DNA of 64,000 nucleotides from Strongylocentrotus droebachiensis (taxonomy: Eukaryota; Echinodermata; Echinoidea; Camarodonta; Strongylocentrotidae): assembly GCA_035222895.1 (NCBI GenBank), contig JAVYIG010000059.1, positions 948,001-1,012,000 on the forward strand, given 5' to 3'. Position 1 is the stretch's first letter, and the number at the start of each line of letters is the position of its first letter. A model generated the notes under the pieces. It was given only the letters and a program-made list of their open reading frames with translations. It was not told where the DNA came from and ran no database searches. Positions 1-12,600 of the stretch are shown here, piece after piece. The position numbers and the translations under genes were made by a program.

Positions 1-1400
1 TAGTCTCTCTGTGAAGCCCATCAGAGAATATGCCCATGTGCCTCGCATATGACAAAAAAATAAAGATAATTTTTTTTCTGATACACTGACTTTTGATACA
101 CAGCTATTGGTAATCCATCATTATTTTATAGCATCTGATGAAAGAACTACCTCAATTATTACCTTTTAAATACAAATCCTACCCTATACCCTATATGTAT
201 CTAATTTTCTAATACTTATCGCTTTGTTCGTAATGGATATTAATTTCAGAGTATTGCACAATGATCACGACACATCATTTCTTTGCACTAAGCATGGCAT
301 ATGTAACAATAACATACTTTGTCATTTTTTTTGTCGATAAATGTCATAACACCGGTCTTAAGTATCAAGACCGTTTAATTTACTTTTAGAAATATACAAC
401 AGCTGCTTGTCAGCGATATTTACACATTATCAATAATAGAAATAACACAATCCAACTTTGAGTATACATGTAACATACGTAAGCAAAATTAGGCTCGAAG
501 GGCTGGCCATACCTTAACAATAATGATAACTCCAAGAGCTCGATTTTGGCAAAACATGGAATTTAGAGCTTCATGGAGATCTGGATTGTCAGTTGCACTT
601 CAACTCTTGAAACCTCATTAGGGAAGTGTTTCACAAAGATCATAAGTCGAACTTAACTCTAGGTTGGACTTAAAAATTATGGAGAGCCATTTGTAGCCTT
701 ACAATAAACTATATTCAAAAGCAAAAATTCAAGTGTTTTAGACATTTCATAAATTCTGCATCAAAGAACATTTAATCTCCTTTATAATAGAAAATATGAA
801 TGATTTGAATCAACATTTTATGCCTTTTAAAATAACTTTTACAAAATATTTTCAAAGAGGCTAACGGCTTTCCATAATTTTGAAGTCAAACTTAAAGATA
901 AGTTCAACTTAGGATCTTTGTGAAACACTTTCCTGGCCGAGGTCGTCGTAATATTGAGTTAGCCAAACCCCTTGTTACATAACGTTACAATATAGTTCGT
1001 TTTCATTCTTCTAGTATGACCAGCCCTCGCTTGGTGGATGGAGTCAAACTCAATACATATTTTCCAATGTGAACAGTCAGCCAGTGAAATAAATAGATCT
1101 GCCTCATTTACAAGATAAAGCTTTGAATATATACAACTTATAGTATCTTACAATCATAAATATATCAAATGCACCATCAGTTTCATAACAAAAAAAAATG
1201 TAGCAAACTCTTTGCCTACAATTAGTTTCACACAGCTAAACTCATTTCATCCCCCATTGGTCATCCACTTACACATTTTTTTCAAAAATGCGCTGCGGTA
1301 AACCACCATGGTTTTATGCGTCAAGTTTGAACGAGTCTTCGTGATCTGAATTACTACATATATAAACTAGATGGAACTTCAACTGCGCGCAGTCGAAATG
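1..1400. other. 3'-flanking / intergenic DNA without a gene
   Basis: I see no exon-like open frame, RNA gene or conserved protein similarity here. The sequence is AT-rich and lies downstream of the minus-strand NEURL4 gene. The only recognisable item is the inverted-repeat element at 620-936. Confidence 0.6.
620..936. mobile_element. MITE of the GTGTTTCACAAAG family, copy 1
   Basis: A roughly 310 bp non-coding element whose ends are inverted copies of each other: GTGTTTCACAAAGATC on the left, and GATCTTTGTGAAACAC on the right. Both ends run on into AAGTY-GAACTTA-like subterminal repeats. Two further copies with the same ends lie at 26478-26773 and 28989-29285. No ORF is present, so this is a non-autonomous DNA transposon family. 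I could not fix the superfamily because no clear target-site duplication is visible. Confidence 0.75.
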
Positions 1401-1521
1401 ATGCCTCCGTCATAGAGCAATTTTACAAACCAAAACAGAAGAAATTTTTCAAATTCAAGTTCAATTGTAATCCATTAATGGGTTCTCAGAATATCGTGAT
1501 TACAAGCAATTTCTCATGTAC

Positions 1522-2697
1522 ATATATGACCCTTTGATCTTTGACCTCATGACCCTAAAATCTACTCAGTTCATTGGCTCTGCAAGATGTCCAGAGTTAA
1601 ATAGTAATCAATCTGTCAGTTCTAATGAGAATGCGTTCACAAGCTATTTTTGCATACATAATGAGCCCATGACCTTTGACCTATGACCTCATGACCCAAG
1701 AATCGACTCAGTTCATTGGCTCTGCAAGATACATACATGATCTAAGTTTGGCAGGAATCCATCAATCTGTTCTAATGATAATGCGATCACAAGCTGTTTT
1801 TGCATACATAATGAGCCGCATGAACTTTGACCTTGACCTCATGACCCCAAAATCTAATCAGTTCATCGGCTCTGCAAGTAACATACATGACCTAAGTTTG
1901 GCAGGAATCCATCAATCGGTTCTTTAGATAACGCGATCACAAGCTATTTTTGCATACATAATGAGCCCTGTGACCTTTGACCTTTGACCTCGTGACCCCA
2001 AAATCTAATCAGTTCATCGGCTCTGTAAGATACATACATGACCAAAGTTTGGCAGGAATCCATCAATCTGTTCTAATGATAATGCGATCACAAGCTGTTT
2101 TTGCATACATAATGAGCCCATGACCTTTGACCTATGACCTCATGACCCAAGAATCGACTCAGTTCATTGGCTCTGCAAGATACATACATGATCTAAGTTT
2201 GGCAGGAATCCATCAATCTGTTCTAATGATAATGCGATCACAAGCTGTTTTTGCATACATAATGAGCCGCATGAACTTTGACCTTGACCTCATGACCCCA
2301 AAATCTAATCAGTTCATCGGCTCTGCAAGTAACATACATGACCTAAGTTTGGCAGGAATCCATCAATCGGTTCTTTAGATAACGCGATCACAAGCTATTT
2401 TTGCATACATAATGAGCCCTGTGACCTTTGACCTTTGACCTCGTGACCCCAAAATCTAATCAGTTCATCGGCTCTGTAAGATACATACATGACCAAAGTT
2501 TGGCAGGAATCCATCAATCGGTTCTTCAGATAACGCGATCACGAGCTGTTTTTGCATACATAATGAGCCCTGGGACCTTTGACCTTTGACCTCGTGACCC
2601 CAAAATCTAATCAGTTCACCGGCTCTGTAAGAAACATACATGACCAAAGTTTGGCAGGAATCCATCAATCGGTTCTTCAGATAACGCGATCACGAGA
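1522..2697. repeat. Minisatellite, about eight units of roughly 150 bp, with a 451 bp higher-order period
   Basis: Each unit has a TGACC-rich head (TGACCTTTGACC and variants), a middle segment with TCAGTTCATYGGCTCTG, a segment with GTTTGGCAGGAATCCATCAA, and a tail reading TTTTTGCATACATAATGAGC. Three unit types repeat as a block: the stretch around 1676-1927 recurs unchanged at 2127-2378, exactly 451 bp later. This points to a recent three-unit duplication. Open frames through the array are repeat artefacts. The heads are near-perfect direct repeats of the nuclear-receptor half-site AGGTCA on the minus strand. Confidence 0.9.
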
Positions 2698-2699
2698 AC

Positions 2700-2783
2700 G
2701 GGACGTACGGACGTACGTACGTACGTACGGACGTACGTACGTACGTACGGACGTACGTACGTACGTACGTACGGACGGACGGA
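2700..2783. repeat. GACGTAC / ACGT microsatellite
   Basis: About 80 bp of alternating GGACGTACGTACGTAC units ending in GGACGGACGGAC. It directly follows the minisatellite and precedes the right inverted end of the element. ACGT is self-complementary, so the tract can fold on itself. It lies outside any exon. Confidence 0.9.
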
Positions 2784-2978
2784 CAACCCGAAAACATAAT
2801 GCCTCCGGCTACTTCGTAACGGAGGCATAAAAATACATAAACTTAGTTTTAAATCTGAGATTTCATAAAGTTGCACAAGTGCTACAACTTGAGGTGGGAT
2901 GTAAACAATATAAACTATAAAACATTTAAGATTTGAAGAAGATATGTTACTATCTTTGAAAACAGATATAAAAACAAA

Positions 2979-2997
2979 GGGGGGGGGGGGGGGGGGG
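2979..2997 (+). repeat. Poly-G run
   Basis: An uninterrupted run of 19 G in non-coding DNA. It is similar to the G/C runs at 33300, 39260-39410, 43053, 56370 and 63590-63690. Run length may be an assembly or read artefact. Confidence 0.8.
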
Positions 2998-3139
2998 TGG
3001 AACCAGAAAAAAACATAATAGGCAAAGGAAAGGCCTTTATCAGAAGCCTAAGTTGTATCAATGGCGCTGTACGATACATACAAAGTATTCTACAGAGTAA
3101 TTTTAATTGAGTCTACCATTTGACTTTTTTTTCCATCTC

Positions 3140-4157
3140 ATACTTGCAGCAAAATTAATACCTGGGACTATACGCTATTTCTGTATTACTACTCTACTGA
3201 TATGAGTAGCGCTAAGGGAATGATAGATGTAATTTCTTTCGCGGTCCACTTTCATACCTGTCAACATTTGAAAATAGGAAATCTGCACCCTTAACAGGCG
3301 ATCGCACGGTCTTACCACAGCCATGTTTGCAGCGGCAGTGTAAATGATAATACGCAGTAAATCTGTACAAAAAAGCGAATACAAATTCTCTGCACGATCA
3401 TGCAGCCATTCAACGCATGCAATACGCACACTCTCAAATCGCGGCGCTTGGCAAAACAAGCAAAATATGGCTTTTAAAAAAGAAAGAAAAATTGGTCATT
3501 CAGAATTTAGAAAAATCTGATTATTCTGGTTAAATCGGAACAGTTGGCAGGTATGCGCTCTATCCGGCTGTTCTAGGTGAAAGGGTCTATCGTGGGGTTG
3601 GCTTTGTTGCCTTGCAGACCTTTTTATTCAAGCAGCAAAATAAATATCTTGGACTACATACACTCTTTCTGCATTACTTCTCTACTGATACAAGGAGTGC
3701 ACAGAGGACTGTTTCTTTGGTGAAACACTCTATCTGGCTGTTCTGAACTAGTCTATCATATGACTGGCATTTATCATTCAAGCAGCCTACATGGGACTAC
3801 ATACACTCTTTAGCACATCTACTCTAGCAATATGGGGAACGCACAGAGACTGAAAGATGCTGTTTCTTTGGTCCACTCTATACCGCTATTCTTGAAATAT
3901 GCTCTTTAGTGGGGTTAGCCCTGATGCTCGGCAGACCTTTATATTCAGCAGCAAAATGAATACCTGGGACTACATACAATCTTTCAGCACATCTACTCTA
4001 GCAATATGGGGAGTGCACAGGCAATGAAAGATGCTTTTTATTTCGTGGTCCTCTAGATCCGGCAGTTTTCAATGTAGGGGTCTATCGTATGGTTAGCCCC
4101 GATGCTCTGCGGACATTTTTTTTCCAGCAGCAAAATAAATACCTGGGACTACATACA
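3140..4157 (-). pseudogene. Decayed tandem copies of the last NEURL4 exon and its 3' flank
   Basis: Units of roughly 150-180 bp repeat the sequence that spans the end of the NEURL4 coding region and the flank just after its stop. Landmarks, in plus-strand order, are CAGCAGCAAAATAAATACC, TGGGACTACATACACT, a GCACAGAG block, TCTATCCGGCTGTTCT, GGGGTCTATCGTATGGTTAG and CCCCGATGCTCTGCGG. Copies start near 3944, 3772 and 3620, with more diverged pieces near 3140 and 3545. The copy nearest the gene keeps long stretches identical to the real exon, but its reading frame has a stop in the part matching the conserved RIEW motif. Copies become more diverged with distance from the gene. All lie beyond the functional stop codon at 4158-4160, so they can be at most 3' UTR. 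Confidence 0.75.
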
Positions 4158-7100
4158 CTATTCTACCGATATGAGAAGAGCACAGAGGACGATTGACGCT
4201 GTTTCTTTGGTGGTCCACTCTATCCGGCTGTTCTCGATGTAGGGGTCTATCGTATGGTTAGCCCCGATGCTCTGCGGTCCCGCCGTGTAGCATCCTGGCC
4301 TGATACGGACCTGGAACGCAACCCGTGCAAAGTGCTCCTTCTGCGTCAGAGAGTCAATGAATCTAACAAGAAAAGAAAGCAGAACATTCACAATTGCTTT
4401 AATTTTAGTTGTCAAAAAGATAGTATAGTAAAGCCAGAATCTTATGAAAAATAAGATGTTTGTGAATTACTAACAAGGGGCATTCGCACAGCATGAAACT
4501 AGCACAAATAACATAAGACAAGTGTTGCGATTCAGTGATTTTGTGGTATGATACATTTGTGAATATGAAACATTTGCCAAATTAATGAAACTTTGATGCA
4601 CGTTTAAGTTTCTGGTCTTACGGTTGTGTATGCTCGGCTTTTAAATGTATAGACCGGTTCTGGTCATGCGATTGCTTTGTGAAAGAAACATTTCCAAAAC
4701 TGATCTTTACCTTTAAGCATTACTAAAACGAGTTATAAACACAGAGAACATCCCACTTACTTGCATCTATGTGAGAAGATATCACAGCCTGCGTACTTCA
4801 GGGTCGGAGAAACAAAGATCTGCATGAGGTCTGGCACCAGGGATGGTTTGTTGAGTGACGACCCCAGCGTATCCGGCTGATACAGACGTCCAAGACTTGT
4901 ATCACCTGGACAATGTAATAGCAACAAGGTTGAGGTTAGGGTTGTGAGTGTGTTCGTTTGTTTTACCTGACTGCTAAGAAAGCATGTGTATGTTTGTAAG
5001 TAAGCAACCAGGGGACCAGTGGCTTAAAGTACAAATAAGTATGCATGTACGACGTGTATCATAACGATGCTCGCTGAATTTTATATTTTTTGTAAGGATT
5101 TTACAAAAATAGCAACAAAATACATGATATTTGCTTGATGGACTCGAGTATGGATACATTTCAAACGGAACGCTGTATTCTGAAGATATTTTGTGAATTC
5201 TGATGGACCTTAAATTTAACTGGAAACATAATATGCGAGACCCTGTGAGAACTGAGCATTATTTACGGAACCCTACAATACCTCAGTCTCCCCTATACCC
5301 AAGTCTCAACGGACCATTGACATGACTACTCGAACGTGCGAACTATATTAAACATATGATAGACTTACGATTGAGGGTAATGTGTGTATAAAGTTATTAT
5401 TTGATTGACGAGATTGATGCTCTTTATGATTATGGCACCGATGAAAATGAATTCTGATCAGAGTATCCCTGGCGGAGCAAACTTCAGATATAAACTTCCC
5501 AAATACCTTACAAAGACAAGCCTCACTGTAACTTTGCATCATCTTCACAACTCTTACTATCATGAAAGCAATACAGATAACAGGCAAAATTTCATCTCTA
5601 CAGAGCTTTCTAAAATGCTCCCTGATCTTCAAGAAAACATATGCATACACATTGCCATGATATGTGCCTCTGCATTCGAAAAGAGGGAAGTAAATGGGCG
5701 CCATAGTGATATAGAGGGTGACACCAGTGAGCATTCTACTGATCCAATATTTAAGCCCCACTGCACTACTTATAGCTACTTGCGCCCTCTATATAGCAAA
5801 CAATGCCTAATCGGTGACCATTGGTCCCCCGTGATCCCCTTTTTTAATGTTGATTGAGAGCTGATTTGATGAGATAACCACCTGCCATTGACCTTGCAAG
5901 TTGGTCTAATCACTCCTGTAAACTAGTACAGATGGGCTTTAAATGAAAGTACAAAGGACAAAGACATTGACAGTGGAGTACAATGCATATGGTGCGGGAA
6001 GATTACGTCAAGAGACCAGAAGCAAGCATTATGCGGAAGTTGTATAGCCATCCCAGATAGGACAAGTCGCCCTGAAAGCCGTCTTGATCAGCTTGAAGTT
6101 AACCGACAAAACAAGTAGTTTGGCTCGATGAAACCCCAAGACCAACGTAACCGGAGGAAGAGAAACTCAACTAAAACAATCTTTGACTGTGGAGTGCTTC
6201 TCACTGGAGCAAGTGGCATACAACTATGACATTAGCATCGATGTATAGTGGTTCAGTCATGTAACTTCCAATCAACTCTTTCTATGCAAATAACCTTGGA
6301 TCTACAGTAGTCTTTTTTGTCTGAGGTACATGCACCTACATAAAGTAAACTGGGCTTCTGGTGTGATTTATTCTTTGGTGAAATGATGGTACGTACAGGA
6401 CAGCAACATCATCATCATCACAGCACTAACAACAACAATTATAATAACAATCGTAATATCCTAAGGCGCAATTTCCATCACTGTTCATCTACCGTTAAAG
6501 AAAAGTACGTCCGCACCTTGACTACGCCACTGCAGCATAGGACCCTTATACAGCCCAAAATATCTATGCTGTTGAGAAAGTTCAACGGCGACTGCACATT
6601 TTGTCACCAACACTTACGGATGGGACATCAGTGTCACCAAGCTGCTCAACCAACTCAACTTGGGGTCTCTTAAAGACAAAAGGGAAGCGCACCGTCTTAC
6701 CTGCCTCTTCAAAATGATCAAGGGACAACTCGACATCGACTACCAATCTTACACTGACCCTAAGGCAGACAGACGTAGACGAGGACATTCCAACCAATTT
6801 GAAATTCGCCACACCAACACAGACATCTATGCCAACTCATATTTCCCAAGAACTGTAAAGAGACGTTTTTTATTTAAAAATGCAGTTACTATAGAACTTT
6901 ATTCCAAAATGTATTCGCCACCCTCCACCACCTCCAGTCAAAACTCTTCTTCAGACTATTTAGGAGGAAATCCAAGATCAGATATTTATTACCTATTGCA
7001 CCTAAGGGTATGTTCTTACCAGGAGGCAGTAATGTTCCTCTATCAAGTATCTTTCTAACGCTTCCCACTGACGTCCCATGGTACGCTACATGCCAGCTCT

Positions 7101-8778
7101 CAAACACGTTCAGCTCCTCTGCAAGATTGTGTAATCTGAAATGGATTTGAAAAAAAGTGATAAATGTAATTCCACATTGATCTACATTTGCCACACTCAA
7201 CCAAGGTGATGTTATTGGGTACCTGGCAGGAATTAATTCCTTTAAAATGGTAGAGCGCCGTAATGGCCGCCTTGTGTAAGCCAGGGTAATAATTGGGGCA
7301 GCACCAGGAATGTTATGACGTGACAGACATGTGCGCTATATAAGAAGCCAATATTATTGTTATTATTATTATTATTATTATATGAGATATGATTGCATAA
7401 AAATGGTAACACTAAAGATTAAGAATGTTAAATTGAGACACAATACTGCCTCTAAATTAAACAAAAAGAATCTGTGGACATATAGTCTGAAAACATGTAC
7501 ATAGTCTTAAAGCCCCACTGCAATACTTATAGCTACTTGCGCCCTCTATATAGCAAACAATGCCTAGCTGGTGCCTGTTGGTCCCCCATGATCCCCTTTT
7601 TCTTATGTTAATTATGAGCAGATTTTTGATGAGATACCTGTCAGTGACCTTGCAGGGACGTCTAATCCCCCATGGCCAAACTAGTGCAGGCGGGATTTAA
7701 AAAATCATTTCTATATGTGTGGGTCTTTTTACGTTACCTAAGAGCAAACTTGCACCATCGTAGGGGTCTGGTGTACCCCCTGGGCGGGTCACCTTTGGTG
7801 GTATACGCCTCCTCACCATGGACTTTGTGACACGCCTCACAGTAGCACTTACTGGAACGGGTGTTTGCTTCAAAGTAGGCGGCTGTCAAAGAAGAAAAAT
7901 GACTACTTATAAACACGTATTGAATACAAATTGATTGATTGATTGATTCATTGATTCGTATTTATTCAATTTCATATATCAATTGTTAGCACAATAAAGA
8001 ACATAGTTGACAAAGTAAGTTCAAAATTATGAAATGAAACAGGAACCTAATGGAAAGCATAGCTTGTGTTTGAAGGTTCCCAAGAATAAATATAATATGA
8101 ACATTATTGATAAACATAGTGAAAGAAGTTTATAAAGACCATCCATGGGAGGCAAGATACGTGGTCTTTACAGGTAGGTGGTCTTTATTTAGAGGTTTTT
8201 AATACACATTTCAATTGAAAATTCTGTACAGTAAACATATGGTTTGCTATTGTATTAAATTAACAAATACTGCCGGTACTGCTGCCACAACTACTACCAT
8301 TATTTGTTACCAAGACATGGTGCGTTATTTTTGTTTAATTTTGCGAGGGCTATGTAATACCCTAATTATAAGAATCATAATACATGCTTAAAGCCCGTCT
8401 GCACTAGTTTGACCAGGGGGGATTAGACCTATCTCATAGCATCAGCTCTCAATTAACATAAGGAAAAGGGGATCATGGGAGACCAACAGGCACCGATTAG
8501 GCATTGTTTGCTATATAAAGAGCGCAAGTAGCTATAAGTAGTGCAGTGGGTCTTTAAAAACCAAATAGCACTTTGGATAAAGTAGAACACTTACCTGGCA
8601 AGCCGAGTGATGCTTTGAACCTATTGCACAGTTTCTGGTAGTCACATTCTCTAGCTGTAATTGCCATTGGATGGTAGGATAGTAGTGGAGAATTCTCTTT
8701 CAGACCTAATAAAAAAAAAAAATTATGTATCATTATATATCAGGGAAAAAAAAGAAAGAAGGAGAGAAAGAGTGAGAG

Positions 8779-8818
<40 letters not shown>

Positions 8819-9689
8819 ACAAGATTATTTTGTCTTGACAGAGAAATAACCACCGAGGTCCAAAGGTCAGCAATTTCTACTGGGATTTGTGGGGACCTCT
8901 ATTCATACTCTGTGTCTTATAAGATACATATATCTGAAGCTCACATTACCCACATGTCATTTTATTTTGCCACTGCAGGTTTTTGAAGTAGTTTGTTCTA
9001 TCATGTATGATCAAGACTTAAAATAGGGTATGTAGACCTCATCTAATAGAAATAGGCCCTGAACTGTAGTGTGGGTCTTGCCATTTCATGAACAAAAAAA
9101 TTAGACCGAGAAATTTGGGAGAGGCTGAGGCATAAAGATGAAGCTGAGTTCTGGTCATGCGATTGCATTGTGAAAGAAATGGTGTGGAATCGACCAGAAA
9201 AGGTTGATCATCTAGCAAATAAGAATTTGTGTGTATTGCAAGGTTCTGGAATCATCAAAATGATAAGAAATTTGGCCAAGTCTTGGTAAAGTTGCAAACA
9301 CTGTACACAGAAAGATGTATATGGGACTACACAAACATGTGGTGTAAAAATCCTACCCTGGATTTTTACAATGTTACATGACATATTTAGAAAATGAAGG
9401 CATTTGAAGAGCCATGTTTTTCAGGGAACATGTCTTATCTGATGTTCTTCCACACTTGCATAATAAGAATGATTTGTCACCTCTTCCCAGAACTCAACCT
9501 TCTCTTTAACACCATTTTGTTTGGATCAAAATAGATCCTGCAGGATAATATCACTTTTCGTGCCAGTAACCTATGAACATTTCTAACATTTCTAAAGAAT
9601 AGAGGATAATTACCATTCTCTAGCACCGCCTTCTCTCGTTCATCTTGCAAACCTCCTGCTGCAGCTAATGCTTCAGTTACCACGGTAAC
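4158..9689 (-). CDS. NEURL4: NEURL4 exons 23-28: conserved C-terminal region
   Basis: Exons 9689-9614, 8705-8595, 7882-7738, 7135-7020, 4905-4761 and 4362-4158 encode residues of about 1285-1549. Visible motifs, in order, are a CYCEACHK cysteine cluster followed by [57 protein letters not shown], and a final RIEWTTKE before the stop. All of these line up with the vertebrate NEURL4 C-terminus. The [11 protein letters not shown] and RIEW order is reminiscent of the H-Y-E core of ADP-ribosyltransferase-like folds; that reading is inference. The part of the last exon upstream of the stop was copied downstream (see 3140-4157). Confidence 0.9.
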
Positions 9690-12600
9690 CTAGTCAATAA
9701 CAAACATAAAGGAACAAATGCTTAAAGGGATCATTTAACAATGTTAAATCTGAGATGCATGGCCCTATGTGTTATCAGTGTCTCTGATATGGTGTAATAT
9801 TGAAGCCCTACAAAAATTGCGCTTCAAAAAAGTAAAATGAGTTACCGGTTTTACGATACTCATTTTCCCCAATAGACTGTTATGTTATAAAACCTGGCGG
9901 GAAAACGAAAATGAAATTTCGATTTCCAATCATAAATATCTGGATGATCAGACAGGCGATCGGCTTGTAAAAGTCATGGGATTCCTGACTGACCTAAAGG
10001 TTTATAATTATTATTGCAGCATGAGCTAAATCCAGGATTTTGTTTCAGAATCTGAGGCAATGTTACCAAGTCACTTTAAAATGTTGATATTTCTATTTCA
10101 GCAAATGAAATCAAAATTGCCCTATAGCCAGTATAAGGGAACATTTGCAGGGAGGGCAAGCTGAACAAAACTATCAGAACAGTTGTGTTTTCTTAATGGA
10201 AAACTTACTTTAGAAATTACCTACACAAAGTGAACATTAGACTTATATTCATTTCACAAACAAATTGAGAAAAGCATAATAGGATATACCTTGTACAAAA
10301 CTAATGGAGTGATTTATCCATCTGTTTGTATTTTAGAAATGGTCAATTACTCACTCAATAATTGAACAAAGGTGAATTAAACTTCAATCATATAAATTTA
10401 TAAAATGTAAAATGATACAAACTATCTAAAATAGAGAGTAGATTTATCACGATCACAAGACTGACTTACAATTTTGAGATCATGAGAAAAACCATTGAAT
10501 TTTACCAATATCTTAGATTATCAAAACTTTCTAAATTTTTCACTTATTTGTTTCTCCATTATCTTTTTTCAATCCATTACCTGTTCACATTGCCCATAGA
10601 GATCTACCAGAGCATAACAAGGTGTTGCTACATCCTCAGCTGCTATCCCATAATCCCTCCCGTCTACGTGGAGATGAAGACTGCCCTCGTTGTGTACGAC
10701 CAGGCCAACGATGCTCCCTTCTTTTAACTTGTCCAAATTGGGGCCATAGTTACCTTTCACCTATAGAAGAAGAGTTTGATAACATGGTATTTCGTCAATT
10801 TTGTCTTCTAAATAGTTTTTTTTATGGTATAGGCTGTGGTGTTTGCAAATTTGTCTCCAACAAATTTTCTTTGTTTTCACCACCACCACCACCACCACCA
10901 CCACCACCACCACCACCACCACCACCACCACCACCACCACCACCACCACCACCACCACCACCACCACCACCACCACCACCACCACCACCACCACCACCAC
11001 CACCACCACCACCACCACCACCACCACCACCACCACCACCACCACCACCACCACCACCACCACCACCACCACCACCACCCTCTCTCTATCTCTCTCTCTC
11101 TCACACTCACTCTCTCTTCCTACCTCCCTTCCCCCTTTCTCACACCTTTTAACCCCACCTTCCCACTTCACACATCATCAAACCATCACTTACCTTCTTG
11201 GTATTATGGAAGACCGACTCTCCCTGTACGACCCAGGAACATTTCTTGATAGCTGATGCGGTGGCTGGGAATGTGAGTTTATCGGGAGACGTTCCCGTCA
11301 CTCCGATCTTCAATGAATCTGTCCAGTGCTCATTAAGTTTATCGATCTGGACCTGCTCAGTGCCAAAATTCAAAAGAAAAAATATTTTCATGGTTAAAAA
11401 AGTCAACAACAAAAAAATCAATATGAAACAGTAATTAATAAGTAACTACTATTGTGCATGTATATCAAGCGTCAAAGCATACTTTTCCCCTACAAATTTT
11501 AAATCTCTACAAGTATAAGGAAAGCGTCAAGAAGACATTTCTTCTCTTTCTTACCCATAGAGGCTTTTTTCGTAATCTTTTTCATCATCTAATTTCTCAT
11601 TTTACTACGTTGGAAAATGTTTTTGTGTCATATAAATGGAAATCATACTTAGTATTCAGAAAGCCAAATAGATATATCCACTTCAAGTCACAACAATTTA
11701 AAGCCCTACTGAAATACTTATAGCTACTTGTGCCCTCTATATAGCAAACAATGCCTAATCAGTGACCATTGGCCCCCAATGATCCCCTTTTTCTTATGTT
11801 GATTGAGAGTTGATTTGATGAGATTACCACCTGTCAGTGACCATGCAGGGTGGTCTAATCCCTCCTGGCCAAACTAGTGCAGTGGAGCTTGAATAACCTA
11901 TTTGAGAAGAAAGTTATTAACTTACCTCAAAGGTCTGTTTTCTTGGCAAGGGTTTGGCACTGAGTACGATACCCTGGTGATAACTACCCATCCGTCTGGC
12001 TGTTAGATTGTTATTGCACAGGGTTGCATTCTTGCCGTGGTTGTCATGGAAATAGAGGGATGATGACTTCTCAGATGTTGTAGATGCATCCTAGAGTTAA
12101 CAAATTATTTATAACTAAAATCTTTATTTGGCAAGAAAATATTTGTTAAGAGTTAAAACAAGAAATATTAGCTCCTATTAAACTGGACTTTACAAATTAT
12201 TTGGAGAGTCAAAAGGCCATTAATGATGTCCTAAAAGATATAAGTAAATGCCCTTCTGGCCATAAGTAGATCAATACAAGTGTGATAAGAGAAGCTGTCT
12301 TTAAGATCAAAAAGTACCAAGAGAGGTTTAATAATTAATGTTGAATAAACATTAAAGGTGCTACTCCACTAAACGTCATACAATAATATAATAACGGTTC
12401 TCATAAATCATAAAAATACATTGAACAAAATTTAGTTTAGTGTGATTACTAGGAGACATATTAAAAAAAAACATTTTTCAAAAGTTGTCTTAATTCTGTT
12501 TTGCCCTCAGACAGAATTCAACAGCACTAAATCGACTAAAATCTCCACTGAAATCACTCTAATAATCATTACAATATACTTGAAGAATATCGGTTAATCA

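Larger units (their letters stand above)
1401..2829. mobile_element. Non-coding element with TGCCTCCG inverted ends and a satellite core
   Basis: The segment begins with ATGCCTCCGT and ends with the inverse ACGGAGGCAT. Near the right end TGCCTCCG and CGGAGGCA also form a short hairpin. Between the ends lie a roughly 150 bp minisatellite (1522-2697) and a GACGTAC-type microsatellite (2700-2783). The layout of inverted ends, satellite core and microsatellite suggests a non-autonomous DNA transposon that carries its own tandem array. The termini are short, so the outer limits are an inference. Confidence 0.5.

Noticed and set aside
1676..2378. Two identical 83-codon ORFs
   Set aside because: They are produced by the 451 bp higher-order satellite period; there is no start context, protein family or splice structure.
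5348..5857. Overlapping open frames of 137 and 150 codons on opposite strands
   Set aside because: No conserved motif is present, and the plus-strand frame runs into a MITE copy (5751-5942). I treat both as chance ORFs.
5980..6110. A short frame with two Cys-x2-Cys pairs (CIWCGK, CGSC)
   Set aside because: It could be a zinc-finger remnant of a retroelement, but it is under 50 codons with no other support.
10622..11256. Long open frames rich in poly-His, poly-Pro, poly-Thr, poly-Val and poly-Trp
   Set aside because: All are readings of one (CAC)n microsatellite; all frames are open because the repeat contains no stop.
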